Assembly (NCBI GenBank): GCA_944386365.1
Contig: CALXAT010000001.1
Span: 62,001-126,000 of the forward strand
Direction of reading: 5' to 3'
Length of the DNA: 64,000 nucleotides
Source of the DNA: an uncultured Clostridia bacterium
GTDB lineage: Bacteria > Bacillota > Clostridia > TANB77 > CAG-508
Shown: one piece after another, positions 16,501-25,236 of the stretch
Layout of the letters: every line of letters starts with the position of its first letter
Numbering within the stretch: the first letter of the stretch is position 1
Notes under the pieces: generated by a model
Told to the model about the DNA's origin: nothing
Seen by the model: the letters and a program-made list of their open reading frames with translations, nothing else
Databases searched by the model: none
Made by a program: the position numbers and the translations under genes

Positions 16501-17295
16501 CCTCATGTATTCATACCAGTATTCCCAGGAACAAACTGTGAATATGATTCAGCAAAAGCATTTGAAGATGCAGGTGCAAGAGTGAGTACAGTGGTATTTA
16601 AAAACTTAAAACCACAAGATATACAAGATTCTATTGAATTATTTGCAAAAGAAATCGAAAAAGCACAAATCATCATGTTCCCAGGAGGATTTAGTGCCGG
16701 AGATGAACCAGATGGTTCAGGAAAATTCATCAGTAGTATCTTTAGAAATCCAAAACTAAAAGATTTAATCCATAAACATCTATATGAAAAAGATGGATTA
16801 ATGTTAGGAATTTGTAATGGATTCCAAGCATTGGTAAAATTAGGATTATTACCATATGGAGAAATAAGAGAAATGGATGACACAATGCCAACTTTAACAT
16901 TTAATACCATTTCAAGACACCAATCAAAAATGGTAAATACAAAAGTGGTATCAAAAATGTCACCATGGTTTAGTGAAGTAGAATTAGGAGAAGTCTTTAC
17001 TGTTCCAATTTCACACGGAGAAGGTAGATTTATCGTTTCAAAAGAATTAGAAGAAGAATTAATTGCCAATGGACAAATTGCGACACAATATGTTGATTTT
17101 GATGGAAATGCAACATATGACATTGACTTTAATCCAAATGGTTCAATAGATGCCATTGAAGGTATTACTAGTCCAGATGGTAGAATCTTAGGAAAAATGG
17201 GACATTCAGAAAGATGTTATAGAGATATCTTGAAAAACATGCCAGGTAAGAAAGATCAAAAAATCTTTGAAGCAGGAGTGAATTATTATAGATAA
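13582..17295 (+). CDS. purL: Phosphoribosylformylglycinamidine synthase, one-chain
   Basis: 1237 residues. It converts FGAR, glutamine and ATP to FGAM, the fourth purine step. This is the long form in which PurS-like N-terminal, synthetase and glutaminase parts are one chain, instead of the separate PurS-PurL-PurQ of Bacillus. Visible: the DHCRHTTF block near residue 223, FKNETHNHPTEIEPFGGAAT near 316, GGRTGRDGCGGATGSS near 450, and a C-terminal class I glutaminase with GGFSAGDEPDGSGK, catalytic Cys in GICNGFQAL (~1076) and SHGEGRF (~1148). AAGGAGG precedes the ATG. Its stop overlaps the next start (TAATG). Confidence 0.97.
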   Translation: MVRRIYVQKKPGFDVEAKGILEDLKENLQIKGLEKVVILNRYDVSGVDEESYNKAKTTVFSEPQVDDYFDENYTFDQNDKVFAVEFLPGQFDQRANSLEECLQIISGGERPTCKSAKVYILKGNVSDEELKTIKNYLINSVDAREASLEKPETLEDKLVEPEDVQVVDGFIHMTDDDTEKFYEKYGFAMDIADLKFCQEYFRDTEKRDPTMTEMKMIDTYWSDHCRHTTFLTRLEEIDIEWDLLKDIYGKYIESRKFVYQDRKKDISLMDVATIVAKELKKRGVLKNLDESEEINACSIKANIMVDGKEEEYLIMFKNETHNHPTEIEPFGGAATCLGGAIRDPLSGRVYVYQAMRVTGCGDPRQTIEETLPHKLPQRKLTNEAARGYSSYGNQIGLATGQVAEIYHPGYVAKRMEIGALVGAAPSKNVIRLRPEPGDKVILLGGRTGRDGCGGATGSSKAHNSESLTSCGAEVQKGNAPEERKIQRLFRDPEVTKLIKRCNDFGAGGVSVAIGELADGLEINLDKVPKKYEGLDGTELAISESQERMAVVVADKDVENFISLAEKENIEATVVAKVVEEPRVKMYWRNKVIVDLSREFLNTNGDVKNANAKITKPLDAENYFATKPVDDIEKTWKETITDLNCCSQRGLVERFDSTIGANTVIMPFGGKYQLTPAEGMVARIPTLKGYTDAGTIMTYGYNPYIASWSPFHGAVYAIVESVSKYVALGGDYKKAYLTLQEYFEKLRNEPERWGKPLAALLGAYYVQEQLQIAAIGGKDSMSGSYNELDVPPTLVSFCIGDVDTTKVVSNEFKKANSKVYVLKTKMGKENIINFDDLKENFELVHKLINDGKVLSASTIKNGGIADVITKSCIGNKIGFKFENTEDLFTSLYGSFVLEAAEDIDNAKLELLGTTTSEKTIVVNENVVLDLEELIKLWEEPLEKVFPTRVEQKGEARNILSQKTPTITRKLPITRPHVFIPVFPGTNCEYDSAKAFEDAGARVSTVVFKNLKPQDIQDSIELFAKEIEKAQIIMFPGGFSAGDEPDGSGKFISSIFRNPKLKDLIHKHLYEKDGLMLGICNGFQALVKLGLLPYGEIREMDDTMPTLTFNTISRHQSKMVNTKVVSKMSPWFSEVELGEVFTVPISHGEGRFIVSKELEEELIANGQIATQYVDFDGNATYDIDFNPNGSIDAIEGITSPDGRILGKMGHSERCYRDILKNMPGKKDQKIFEAGVNYYR

Positions 17296-18065
17296 TGGAT
17301 AGCAAAGAGAAAATTAAGCGATTTAATGAATTGCAAGAAAAGCCAAAATTAGAAATCAATGAAGAACAAGAATTAAACCAATTGGCAAAAGAGTTTTTAG
17401 AAATGACAAGAAAAACATATGATAAAGTGGCAACTACCTATTCTGATGTCAATGGAACTAAAATGATAGATTCCTATAAAAATATGTATGATATCTTATT
17501 TAAAACAGCTGAAAAAGAATTAGAAAAACAAATAAAAGATATGGAAGTATTAGATGTCGGAACAGGTCCAGGTAGAGATATAAAATTCATGTATAGCAAA
17601 GGTGTAAAAAGAGTAGTTGGATTAGATAATTCAGAAGAATTTATTAAGATATTAAAAGGACTTGAAGAAAAAGGAGAAATTCCAAGAAATAGTTTTGTCA
17701 AAGGGGATATGTTAGATATTCCTTTTGATAATGAAACTTTTGATATCGTTAGACAAAATGCTTCTTTGTTACATATACCAATCACAACCAAAGGGAAGAT
17801 GTTAGATAAAGCTATACAAGAAAGTTATCGTGTTTTAAAAGAAAATGGAATCCTATTTGTTAGTGTAAAAAAAGGAAAAGGAGTTCAATTAATAGACACG
17901 AAAGAAGGATTAGGTGCAAGAATCTATCAAATGCATACAGTAGAGGGTATTACGAAAATTTTGGAAGAACATCATTTTTGTATATTAGACATTATAGAGA
18001 TAGAAGAACAAAGAAAAGAAAGCAAAATTGATTGGATTAATGTCATTGCAAAAAAACATAAATAA
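17295..18065 (+). CDS. SAM-dependent methyltransferase, unknown substrate
   Basis: 256 residues. A class I Rossmann methyltransferase: motif I VLDVGTGPGRDIKFMY near residue 84, acidic motif II VVGLDNSEEF, and a motif IV region DIVRQNASLLHIP. The ATG shares a base with the purL stop codon (TAATG), implying translational coupling with purL. No pathway role in purine synthesis is known for this family, so coupling to purL may reflect co-regulation only. Substrate cannot be read from the sequence. Confidence 0.8.
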   Translation: MDSKEKIKRFNELQEKPKLEINEEQELNQLAKEFLEMTRKTYDKVATTYSDVNGTKMIDSYKNMYDILFKTAEKELEKQIKDMEVLDVGTGPGRDIKFMYSKGVKRVVGLDNSEEFIKILKGLEEKGEIPRNSFVKGDMLDIPFDNETFDIVRQNASLLHIPITTKGKMLDKAIQESYRVLKENGILFVSVKKGKGVQLIDTKEGLGARIYQMHTVEGITKILEEHHFCILDIIEIEEQRKESKIDWINVIAKKHK

Positions 18066-18116
18066 AAAGGTCTAAAAGGAAACATACCAATTAGACAAAA
18101 AGAAAGGATTGAAAAA

Positions 18117-19553
18117 ATGGAAAACAATAATATATATAAAACACCACTTTCTGGTAGATATGCTAGTCCAGAAATGAATAGAATATGGTCAAATAATGAA
18201 AAATATTCAACATGGAGAAAATTATGGGTTGCATTAGCAGAAACAGAAAAAGAATTAGGAATTGATATAACAGATGAACAAATTGAAGAAATGAAGAAAA
18301 ATGTAGACAATATTGATTATGATGTGGTTAGCAAAAGAGAAAAAGAATGTAGACATGATGTTATGGCACATGTATATGAATTTGGGTTAAAATGCCCAAA
18401 GGCAAAACCAATCATCCATTTAGGAGCAACTTCCTGTTATGTAACAGATAACACAGACGTTATTTTAATGTCTAAAGCATTAAAACTAATTAAAGAAAAA
18501 TTAATCATTGTTATCAAAAACTTAAAAGCATTTGCTTTAAAAAACAAAGATGTCACTTGTTTAGGATATACCCATTTCCAACCAGCACAATTAACAACGC
18601 TTGGAAAAAGAGCAACGCTATGGATGCAAGATTTATTAGAAGATTTAGAAGAATTAGAATTTGTTGAAAGTCATATGAAGTTATTAGGTTGCAAAGGAAC
18701 AACAGGAACACAAGAAAGCTTTATGAAATTATTTAAAGATGAGACAAAAGTAAGACAAATTGATGGAAAAATTGCTGAAAAAATGGGATTTGAAAAAGTA
18801 TATAATGTATCAGGACAAACCTATACAAGAAAACTAGATTCAAGAGTTTTAAACTTATTAGCCCAAATTGCACAAAGTTGTTCTAAATTTGCAAATGATA
18901 TGCGTTTATTACAACATGAAAAAGAATTAGAAGAACCATTTGAAAAAGGACAAATTGGTTCATCAGCTATGGCATATAAAAGAAATCCTATGAGATGTGA
19001 AAGAATCAATTCTTTATCAAGACATGTGATGACATTGGCAATGGACCCAAGTATTACAGCTGCAACACAATGGTTAGAAAGAACATTAGATGACTCAGCA
19101 AATAAAAGAATTTGCGTGCCAGAAAGCTTTTTAGCAGTAGATGCGATTTTAATTCTTTATGCAAATATTTCAAGCGATATTGTGGTATACAAAAATGTGA
19201 TTAAAACAAATATGATGCAAGAATTACCATTTATGGGAACAGAAGAAATTTTAATGAATGCTGTTCTAAAAGGTGGAGATAGACAAGAATTACATGAAAA
19301 AATTAGAGTATATTCTATGGAAGCTGGAAAACAAGTAAAAGAATATGGAAAACCAAATGATTTAGTACAAAGAATTGCAGCAGATGAAACATTTGGACTA
19401 ACAGAAGAAGAAATTTTACATATCTTAAATCCAGACCATTTATGCGGAAGAGCTGTTCATCAAGTTGAAGATTTTATGAATGAAAGAGTAAATCCAGTTT
19501 TAGAGAAATATAAAGATTTAGGACAAGATGCTACAATTGAGGTGAATGTTTAG
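18117..19553 (+). CDS. purB: Adenylosuccinate lyase
   Basis: 478 residues. It splits SAICAR to AICAR and fumarate, and adenylosuccinate to AMP and fumarate. The fumarase/aspartase signature region GSSAMAYKRNPMRCERI lies near residue 282; GATSCYVTDNTD near 104 and GYTHFQPAQLTTLGKR near 147 are further active-site blocks. AAAGGATTG is 6 bases upstream. It follows the methyltransferase by 51 bases, probably in one operon with purL. Confidence 0.97.
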   Translation: MENNNIYKTPLSGRYASPEMNRIWSNNEKYSTWRKLWVALAETEKELGIDITDEQIEEMKKNVDNIDYDVVSKREKECRHDVMAHVYEFGLKCPKAKPIIHLGATSCYVTDNTDVILMSKALKLIKEKLIIVIKNLKAFALKNKDVTCLGYTHFQPAQLTTLGKRATLWMQDLLEDLEELEFVESHMKLLGCKGTTGTQESFMKLFKDETKVRQIDGKIAEKMGFEKVYNVSGQTYTRKLDSRVLNLLAQIAQSCSKFANDMRLLQHEKELEEPFEKGQIGSSAMAYKRNPMRCERINSLSRHVMTLAMDPSITAATQWLERTLDDSANKRICVPESFLAVDAILILYANISSDIVVYKNVIKTNMMQELPFMGTEEILMNAVLKGGDRQELHEKIRVYSMEAGKQVKEYGKPNDLVQRIAADETFGLTEEEILHILNPDHLCGRAVHQVEDFMNERVNPVLEKYKDLGQDATIEVNV

Positions 19554-19567
19554 AAAGGATATCAGTA

Positions 19568-20173
19568 ATGATTAAAAATATAATATTTGATTTGTCAGAA
19601 GTTATTATATCAGGCTATCATGGTGTGGAAAAGTTATTAAGAGAACAATTCGGAATACCAGAGCAAGATTTTAAAGAACAAAAACAATTAAAAAATGAAT
19701 TGTTCTTAGACCTGATGAGAGGAAATTTGAGTGAGAAAGAATATTTGGAAGAATTATTACAAGGGACAAATTGGAATATTTCTATAGAACAATTAAAGAC
19801 AGCTATTCGTCAAAATTTAAATCAACCTGTTCCAGGAACAATGGAAATTGTTAGAAAACTAAAAGGAAACTGTCAGTTGATATTATTATCAGACCATGTC
19901 AGAGAATGGATGGAATATATCGAAGAAAATAATAAAGATTTAATGATTTTTGACAAAAAAATATTTTCTTATGATATAGGGACTGTAAAATCAGATAAGC
20001 AAACTTTCAAGACTGTATTAGAACAAACAGGAATTATAGCAGATGAAACAATATTTATAGATGACTATGAAAAAAATGTAAAAAATGCAGAAGCAGTAGG
20101 AATTCATGGAATTGTATTTGAAAATGCAGAACAATTAAGAAAAACATTATCTTCAGATTTAGTAGTCCAATAA
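19568..20173 (+). CDS. HAD-superfamily hydrolase
   Basis: 201 residues. HAD fold similar to the haloacid dehalogenase/epoxide hydrolase N-terminal group: motif I is degenerate (IFDLSEVI, with Ser at the usual general-acid Asp position), motif II ILLSDH, a Lys region (DIGTVKSDKQTF) and motif IV IFIDDYEKNV. Loss of the second motif I Asp may reduce phosphatase activity. 14 bases after purB. Its last ~80 bases are duplicated at 20735-20818. Confidence 0.8.
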   Translation: MIKNIIFDLSEVIISGYHGVEKLLREQFGIPEQDFKEQKQLKNELFLDLMRGNLSEKEYLEELLQGTNWNISIEQLKTAIRQNLNQPVPGTMEIVRKLKGNCQLILLSDHVREWMEYIEENNKDLMIFDKKIFSYDIGTVKSDKQTFKTVLEQTGIIADETIFIDDYEKNVKNAEAVGIHGIVFENAEQLRKTLSSDLVVQ

Positions 20174-20188
20174 TTAAAGGGGATAATT

Positions 20189-20744
20189 ATGGAAAATAAA
20201 AAATATATAAAACACATCGTATTTGCTATATCTTTGTTACCATATGCTATTTTACTATATATGTGTATATGTTATGCTATTGGTGGTTATAGACACCCTG
20301 GTGAGGAAGAAATTATATATGGATTTAATGCAATTGGAAATTTGCTTAGCAACGTCTTTTTTATGTGGTTTATAACATTTGCATCGCTTCCTTATAGTCT
20401 GCCAATCGTTTTGATAATTTGTCTATGGATTGGATACCAAATATATTATCTTATTACCTTAAAAAACAGTAAAAGTAAAATTGAAATTGAATCTGAAAAT
20501 AAAAATACGATAAAAAATACAAATTTTAGCAAATTATTATTCTATATGGCTATTATTGGTTGGTGTTTATGTTTGGCACAAGGTATACCTATATTTTTCA
20601 CATCTATTGTGACTGGAAAACGGAATATTAGGTTCATTAGAATTTACATTAAACTGGTATGTATCTGCATTTATGATTATTCCAATATTACCAATTTCAT
20701 TAATATATATTGTTATTTATCTAATAGTAAACAAGAAGCAGTAG
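20189..20744 (+). pseudogene. Membrane protein, frameshifted
   Basis: AAAGGGGATAATT precedes the ATG. The first ~140 residues have three or more hydrophobic segments (HIVFAISLLPYAILLYMCIC; LSNVFFMWFITFASLPYSLP; LPIVLIICLWIGYQIYYLI; LLFYMAIIGWCLCLAQGIPI). Around 20610-20625 the frame shifts: the next frame reads GILGSLEFTLNWYVSAFMII, PILPISLIYIVIYLIVNKKQ and a stop at 20742, an obvious last pair of helices. In the original frame the reading runs on into a copied HAD tail. Function unknown. Confidence 0.6.
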
Positions 20745-20818
20745 AAATTCATGGAATTATATTTGCAAATGCAAAACAATTGAGAGAAATATTATCTTCA
20801 GAATATAATTTACCCTAA
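20735..20818 (+). repeat. Duplicated 3' end of the HAD gene
   Basis: Closely matches 20090-20173: GAAGCAGTAG-AATTCATGGA, then a block encoding FxNAxQLRxxLSS. The membrane gene is thus bracketed by two copies of the HAD 3' end, the footprint of an insertion or a duplication plus loss. Confidence 0.7.
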
Positions 20819-20849
20819 GTAGAAAATCAATATGATGAGGAGGGATAAT

Positions 20850-21335
20850 ATGCATGATGTTATAATATATGAGACAGAAACATTTATTGTTTGTGTACCA
20901 AAAGTGCCCCATATTTCGAGGGAAGATGGCGGACATATTTGGATAAGATCAAAAGAAAAGTATTTTGCAAGTAGATTAGATTTAAGTCCTAAAGAAGCGA
21001 TAGAAGTGATGAGACTCACGATGTTAGTTAGTGAAGCAATGATAAAAGGAATGAAAAATAGGAACATAGACATAGAAAGAATCAATTATCAAGAAAATGG
21101 AAATTGGGCATATATAGAAGGAACAAAACCAATTTTTCATATACATTTATATGGAAGAACCAGAAATTCCAAAATACAACCCTTTGGACAAGCTTTGAAT
21201 TTCCCATATAAGGATACAGGATTTTATGATACATTTGAGCCATTTAATGCTGAAGATATACAAGAAATTCAAAAACAAATTCAAATATTAGAGGAAAGTA
21301 AAAAATATGATATGACTAATTGGAATTTAACATAA
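20850..21335 (+). CDS. HIT-like protein
   Basis: 161 residues; the start at 20850 is chosen because GAGGAGGG lies 6 bases upstream. The order HISREDGGHIWIRSKE, a helical middle (PKEAIEVMRLTMLVSEAM), then PIFHIHLYGRTR resembles HIT-fold nucleotide hydrolases/transferases, with HIHLYG at the place of the HxHxH triad. The triad is incomplete, so a divergent member or a different fold is possible. It lies 32 bases before the purD start, in the same orientation. Confidence 0.55.
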   Translation: MHDVIIYETETFIVCVPKVPHISREDGGHIWIRSKEKYFASRLDLSPKEAIEVMRLTMLVSEAMIKGMKNRNIDIERINYQENGNWAYIEGTKPIFHIHLYGRTRNSKIQPFGQALNFPYKDTGFYDTFEPFNAEDIQEIQKQIQILEESKKYDMTNWNLT

Positions 21336-21362
21336 ATCAAAAATAAAAAGGAGGATAGATAT

Positions 21363-22664
21363 ATGAAAAAATGTCTATTACTAGGAAATGGTGGAAGAGA
21401 AGCAGTACTTGCTGAACAAATTGCTAAAGGATATGCATTATATGCAATATTACCATATGCAAATCCATCCATTGTAGAGCAAGTAGAAAAATCAAATGGA
21501 AAATATATCATAGGGGACCCATTTGATAAAGAACTTGTAGAAAAATTTGTAAAAGAAGAAGGAATTCAAGCAGCAGTGGTTAGTCAAGATAATTTGTTGC
21601 AAGAAGGATTAATTGATTTAGCAAGAAAGCTTGGTATGCAAACCTTTGGACCAACATCAAAAGGAGCAAAAGTAGAATGGAGTAAAACTTATGCTTTAGA
21701 TATTGTAAAACAATTAGCTCCTGAAATGATTATCAAAAATGAAAGTGTTAAAAGCATTGAAGCATTAGATGAAGTTATGAAAAACTACAATGATGATAGC
21801 TTTGTTGTAAAACCAGAAGGATTAACAGGAGGAAAAGGTGTTAAAGTAGGTGGTATTCATTTTAAAGGAAAACAAGAAGGATATGAGTATGCAAAATCTT
21901 GCTTAGAATCTGACGGAAGCGTTATTGTACAAGACAAGGTAGAAGGTAGAGAATTTACGGTTATGGCATTAACAGATGGTGAAAATATCGTCGTAACACC
22001 AATTACCTTTGATTATCCATATCGATTTGATAAAGATAAAGGACCAGGAACTGGGGGAATGGGTTGTCTTAGTTTTGCAAATGGATTATTACCATTCTTA
22101 GAGAAAAAAGATGTAGATGTATGTAGTAAATTAATCAAAGACACGATTCAATATGTTAATAAAGATAGTTTAGAATTTACAGGGGTTATCTATGGTGGAT
22201 TTTTCAAATGTAAAGATGGCATTAAATTTATTGAATTTAATGCAAGATTTGGAGATCCAGAAGCATTAAATGTATTAAATTCTTTAGAAACACCATTTAC
22301 AGAAGTATTAGAAAATATATTCAATAAAAAATTAAGTAAAGAAAACTGTAAATTTAAAAAGAATTATACATTTACGATTTATGTAGTAAGTCCAGATTAT
22401 GCAATACAAAAAAGTAAAGAACCATGTAGATTTACAGTCAATAAAAAAGCAATTGAAGAAAGTGGTGCTAAAATATATTTTGCAAGTACAAAGCCAGTAG
22501 AAGGAAATACCTATGAGGCTGTGGGAACTTCAAGATTATTTGGTATAACCACAATGGGAGATACCTTAGAAGAAGCAAAAGAAAGAGCATATACAGCATT
22601 AGAAGGAAATATTAGTGATAATTTAGATTATAGGAAAGATATTGGAGAAATTTACGAGCATTAA
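21363..22664 (+). CDS. purD: Phosphoribosylamine-glycine ligase
   Basis: 433 residues. It joins phosphoribosylamine and glycine with ATP to give GAR, the second purine step. N-terminal LLLGNGGREAVLAEQI, ATP-grasp core with KPEGLTGGKGVKVG (~157), GREFTVMALTDGE and GPGTGGMGCLSF, and the metal-binding IEFNARFGDPEAL (~292). AAGGAGG precedes the start. Sequence differs from the common GARS (LTGGKGVKV instead of LAAGKGVxV), typical of a clostridial branch. Confidence 0.93.
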   Translation: MKKCLLLGNGGREAVLAEQIAKGYALYAILPYANPSIVEQVEKSNGKYIIGDPFDKELVEKFVKEEGIQAAVVSQDNLLQEGLIDLARKLGMQTFGPTSKGAKVEWSKTYALDIVKQLAPEMIIKNESVKSIEALDEVMKNYNDDSFVVKPEGLTGGKGVKVGGIHFKGKQEGYEYAKSCLESDGSVIVQDKVEGREFTVMALTDGENIVVTPITFDYPYRFDKDKGPGTGGMGCLSFANGLLPFLEKKDVDVCSKLIKDTIQYVNKDSLEFTGVIYGGFFKCKDGIKFIEFNARFGDPEALNVLNSLETPFTEVLENIFNKKLSKENCKFKKNYTFTIYVVSPDYAIQKSKEPCRFTVNKKAIEESGAKIYFASTKPVEGNTYEAVGTSRLFGITTMGDTLEEAKERAYTALEGNISDNLDYRKDIGEIYEH

Positions 22665-22676
22665 TAAAGAAAAAGA

Positions 22677-22705
22677 GAACTTTAAGGATATATTCCTTAA
22701 AGTTC
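22677..22705. terminator. Bidirectional terminator purD/purN
   Basis: Perfect 12-bp stem GAACTTTAAGGA / TCCTTAAAGTTC; the minus strand continues into TCTTTTTCTTTATT. The purN stop codon lies inside the stem. Confidence 0.85.
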
Positions 22706-23269
22706 GCCTGTTTCAAATTTTTTAATCACATTAACTAATTGAATTTTTTCAGCAGCTTGTACTTTACTTGCTAAGGTTTCAGGTGTATCTGTTTCTAAAA
22801 CGTCAACAATGGTTTGACTGATAATATTACCTTTGTCATATTCATTATTGATATAGTGAACAGTGGCACCACTTTGTTTTTCTTTAGCGTCGATAACTGC
22901 TTTGTGGACATGCATACCATGCATTCCTTTACCACCATATTTAGGAAGTAAAGAAGGATGTGTATTAATGATTGTATAGTTAGAAAGTAGTTTGTTACCA
23001 ATCAATTTTAAATAACCCGCTAAAACAATTAGATTAATGTCATAATGGGATAAAACTTCATATAACTCATTATCAATATCTTGAAAATTCTTATTTTTAA
23101 TCACATAGGTAGGAATATTGGCTTTTTGGGCTCGTTCTAATGCAAAAGCATTAGGATTATTAGAAACAACTAATACAATTTTAGAATGTAATTCTTTTTT
23201 ATCAATGGCATCAATAATTGCTTGTAAAGTAGAGCCATTACCAGAAGCAAAAACAACTAAATTATACAT
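22697..23269 (-). CDS. purN: Phosphoribosylglycinamide formyltransferase
   Basis: 190 residues. Uses 10-formyl-THF to formylate GAR, the third purine step. N-terminal LVVFASGNGSTLQAII, and the formyltransferase catalytic block INTHPSLLPKYGGKGMHGMH (Asn, His) near residue 102, with the Asp region VHYINNEYDKGNII. It is on the minus strand, opposite to purD and purF on either side, an odd orientation within a purine cluster. Confidence 0.95.
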   Translation of the reverse strand: MYNLVVFASGNGSTLQAIIDAIDKKELHSKIVLVVSNNPNAFALERAQKANIPTYVIKNKNFQDIDNELYEVLSHYDINLIVLAGYLKLIGNKLLSNYTIINTHPSLLPKYGGKGMHGMHVHKAVIDAKEKQSGATVHYINNEYDKGNIISQTIVDVLETDTPETLASKVQAAEKIQLVNVIKKFETGEL

Positions 23270-23405
23270 AAAAACAACTCCTTATAATATATGTTGACTG
23301 AATTTTAACAAAAATATAAGGGATTGTCAATTCAGTTTATAAACAAGGATAAAAAGTTTAATTTCAAAATCAATAAAAAACAATAAAAGAAAGTGAGTAG
23401 TGAAA

Positions 23406-24830
23406 ATGTTTGGAGAAAAAATTAAAGAAGAATGTGGAATCTATGGAATTTACGGAATCAAAAATAATGAAGATGTGGTAACACCTGTATGTGTTGGCTT
23501 ATCAGGACTTCAACATAGGGGAGAAGAAAGTTGTGGAATTGCTGTTAATGAAGATGGGGTTATCCATTTTCATAAAGATTTAGGCTTAGTATCTGATGTA
23601 TTTACAAAACATGTTCAAAATTCTTTGCCAACAGGGAAAATGGCTATTGGACATGTAAGATATTCAACAACAGGTGTTAGCAAAAAAGAAAATGCACAAC
23701 CAATGGTCGTAAGACATAAGAAAGGCAACTTAGCAATTGTCCATAATGGAAATATTACAAATGCATTAGAATTAAAAAGAGAGTTGGAGGATGAAGGTGC
23801 CATTTTTACAACAACAAGTGATACAGAAGTTATTTGTCATATTATTGTAAGAGAAAGAATTAAAACAAATTCCATTGAAGAAGCTGTAAAAAATACAATG
23901 AAAATTTTAAAAGGTGCTTATTCTTTATTAATCATGTCATCTCAAAAATTAATTGCTGTAAGAGACCCACAAGGTTTTAGACCATTATGTATGGGGCATT
24001 TAGGAGATGATATTGTATTTGCTTCAGAAAGCTGTGCATTAGATATCACAGGTGCTAAATTTGAAAGAGATATAGAGCCAGGAGAAATTGTAGTTGTTAC
24101 AGATAATCAAGTGAAAAGTGAAAAATATATGCCAAATGAAAGAAAAGGCATGTGTATATTCGAATATATCTATTTTGCAAGACCTGATTCTATCATAGAT
24201 GGTATCAATGTACATATATTTAGAGAAAATGCAGGAAGATGCTTAGCAAAACAAGCACCAGTTGATGCAGATATTGTAGCAGGTGTTCCAGATTCCGGAT
24301 TAGATGCAGCTTTAGGATATTCTAAAGAATCAAAAATACCTTATGATATGGTATTTACAAAGAGTAAATATATCGGAAGAACTTTCATACAAAATGCACA
24401 AAGTAAAAGAAAAGATTTGGTAGCCTTAAAATTAAATCCTTTAAAAGAAACTGTAAGAGGAAAGAAAATTGTTTTAGTAGATGATTCTATTGTAAGAGGA
24501 ACAACCATAACGAGAATTATTAAAACATTAAAAGAGGCAGGAGCAAAAGAGGTACATATCAGAGTAGCATCACCGGCCTTTGTGGGCGTTTGTTATTTTG
24601 GTACAGATGTTGATAAGAAAGAAGCCTTAATTGCAAATCAAATGACCAAAGAAGAGATTGAGAAAAAAATTGGTGCTGATTCTTTAGAATATTTAAGTAT
24701 GGAAAGTTTAAAAGAAATTGCAAAAGGTTGCAAAATAAATGATTTTTGTTATGGATGTTTTACAGGAAAATATCCAATAGAAGTTCCAGAAACACTTGAA
24801 AAAGATCGTTTTGAAAAAATTAAATTTTAA
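23406..24830 (+). CDS. purF: Amidophosphoribosyltransferase
   Basis: 474 residues. First committed purine step: PRPP plus glutamine to phosphoribosylamine. The N-terminal nucleophile Cys follows a nine-residue propeptide (MFGEKIKEE-CGIYG), so the mature enzyme is made by cleavage as in B. subtilis. The PRPP loop IVLVDDSIVRGTT lies near 355. Cysteines in GMCIFEYIYFARP, VGVCYFG and FCYGCFTGKYP match the four ligands of the regulatory 4Fe-4S cluster. ATG at 23406 is preferred over the upstream GTG. An inverted repeat ACTGAATT/AATTCAGT at about 23298-23338 could be an operator. Confidence 0.96.
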   Translation: MFGEKIKEECGIYGIYGIKNNEDVVTPVCVGLSGLQHRGEESCGIAVNEDGVIHFHKDLGLVSDVFTKHVQNSLPTGKMAIGHVRYSTTGVSKKENAQPMVVRHKKGNLAIVHNGNITNALELKRELEDEGAIFTTTSDTEVICHIIVRERIKTNSIEEAVKNTMKILKGAYSLLIMSSQKLIAVRDPQGFRPLCMGHLGDDIVFASESCALDITGAKFERDIEPGEIVVVTDNQVKSEKYMPNERKGMCIFEYIYFARPDSIIDGINVHIFRENAGRCLAKQAPVDADIVAGVPDSGLDAALGYSKESKIPYDMVFTKSKYIGRTFIQNAQSKRKDLVALKLNPLKETVRGKKIVLVDDSIVRGTTITRIIKTLKEAGAKEVHIRVASPAFVGVCYFGTDVDKKEALIANQMTKEEIEKKIGADSLEYLSMESLKEIAKGCKINDFCYGCFTGKYPIEVPETLEKDRFEKIKF

Positions 24831-24927
24831 TAGAAGAAATAGAAGACTCTAAAAAGTTGAAGAAAAATTAGCAATTGAAGAAGATAAAAATCATAAAATT
24901 GTAAAGAAGAAAAAATACAGAACAAGA

Positions 24928-24971
24928 TAAGTCCATTTTGAAAAAAATTTTAAAGTGGATTTATTTTTTTT
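24928..24971 (+). terminator. Rho-independent terminator
   Basis: TAAGTCCA / TGGATTTA with a 20-base loop and an eight-T tail. Confidence 0.75.
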
Positions 24972-24990
24972 GTAAAAATATAAAAAGTTA

Positions 24991-25019
24991 TTGCAAAAAC
25001 AATATGCTTACAGTATAAT
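24991..25019 (+). promoter_or_regulatory. Promoter of pilin-like gene 4
   Basis: TTGCAA, 17-base spacer, perfect TATAAT. Leaves a 5' leader of about 210 bases. Confidence 0.7.
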
Positions 25020-25052
25020 TTGAATATAAATTATTAGCATTATCACTTGCGG

Positions 25053-25129
25053 AATATGCACATTGAAAATAAAATATCTTTGTAAAAAAAACAATACTTT
25101 TAAAAGAAAAAGTATGAAATGTGCATATT
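25053..25129 (+). promoter_or_regulatory. Structured 5' leader of pilin-like gene 4
   Basis: AATATGCACATT and AATGTGCATATT form a perfect 12-bp outer stem 53 bases apart, and an inner hairpin ATACTTTT / AAAAAGTAT lies within. There is no T-run, so it is a leader structure rather than a terminator. It is unrelated in sequence to the CA-repeat cassettes of the other three pilin-like genes. Confidence 0.5.
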
Positions 25130-25236
25130 TAAAGGAATAATGGAAACAATGAAAACAGCAAAAATAAATGAAACAGAACAAAAGTAAAAAAACTAATTAA
25201 AAGCAAAAAGAAACAAAAGAAGGAGGAAAAAGATTG

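Larger units (their letters stand above)
24831..25052. other. Intergenic region purF to pilin-like gene 4
   Basis: No intact gene. 24865-24930 reads as a charged tail (EEKLAIEEDKNHKIVKKKKY) without a start, perhaps a gene remnant; then a terminator and the promoter for the next gene. Confidence 0.4.
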
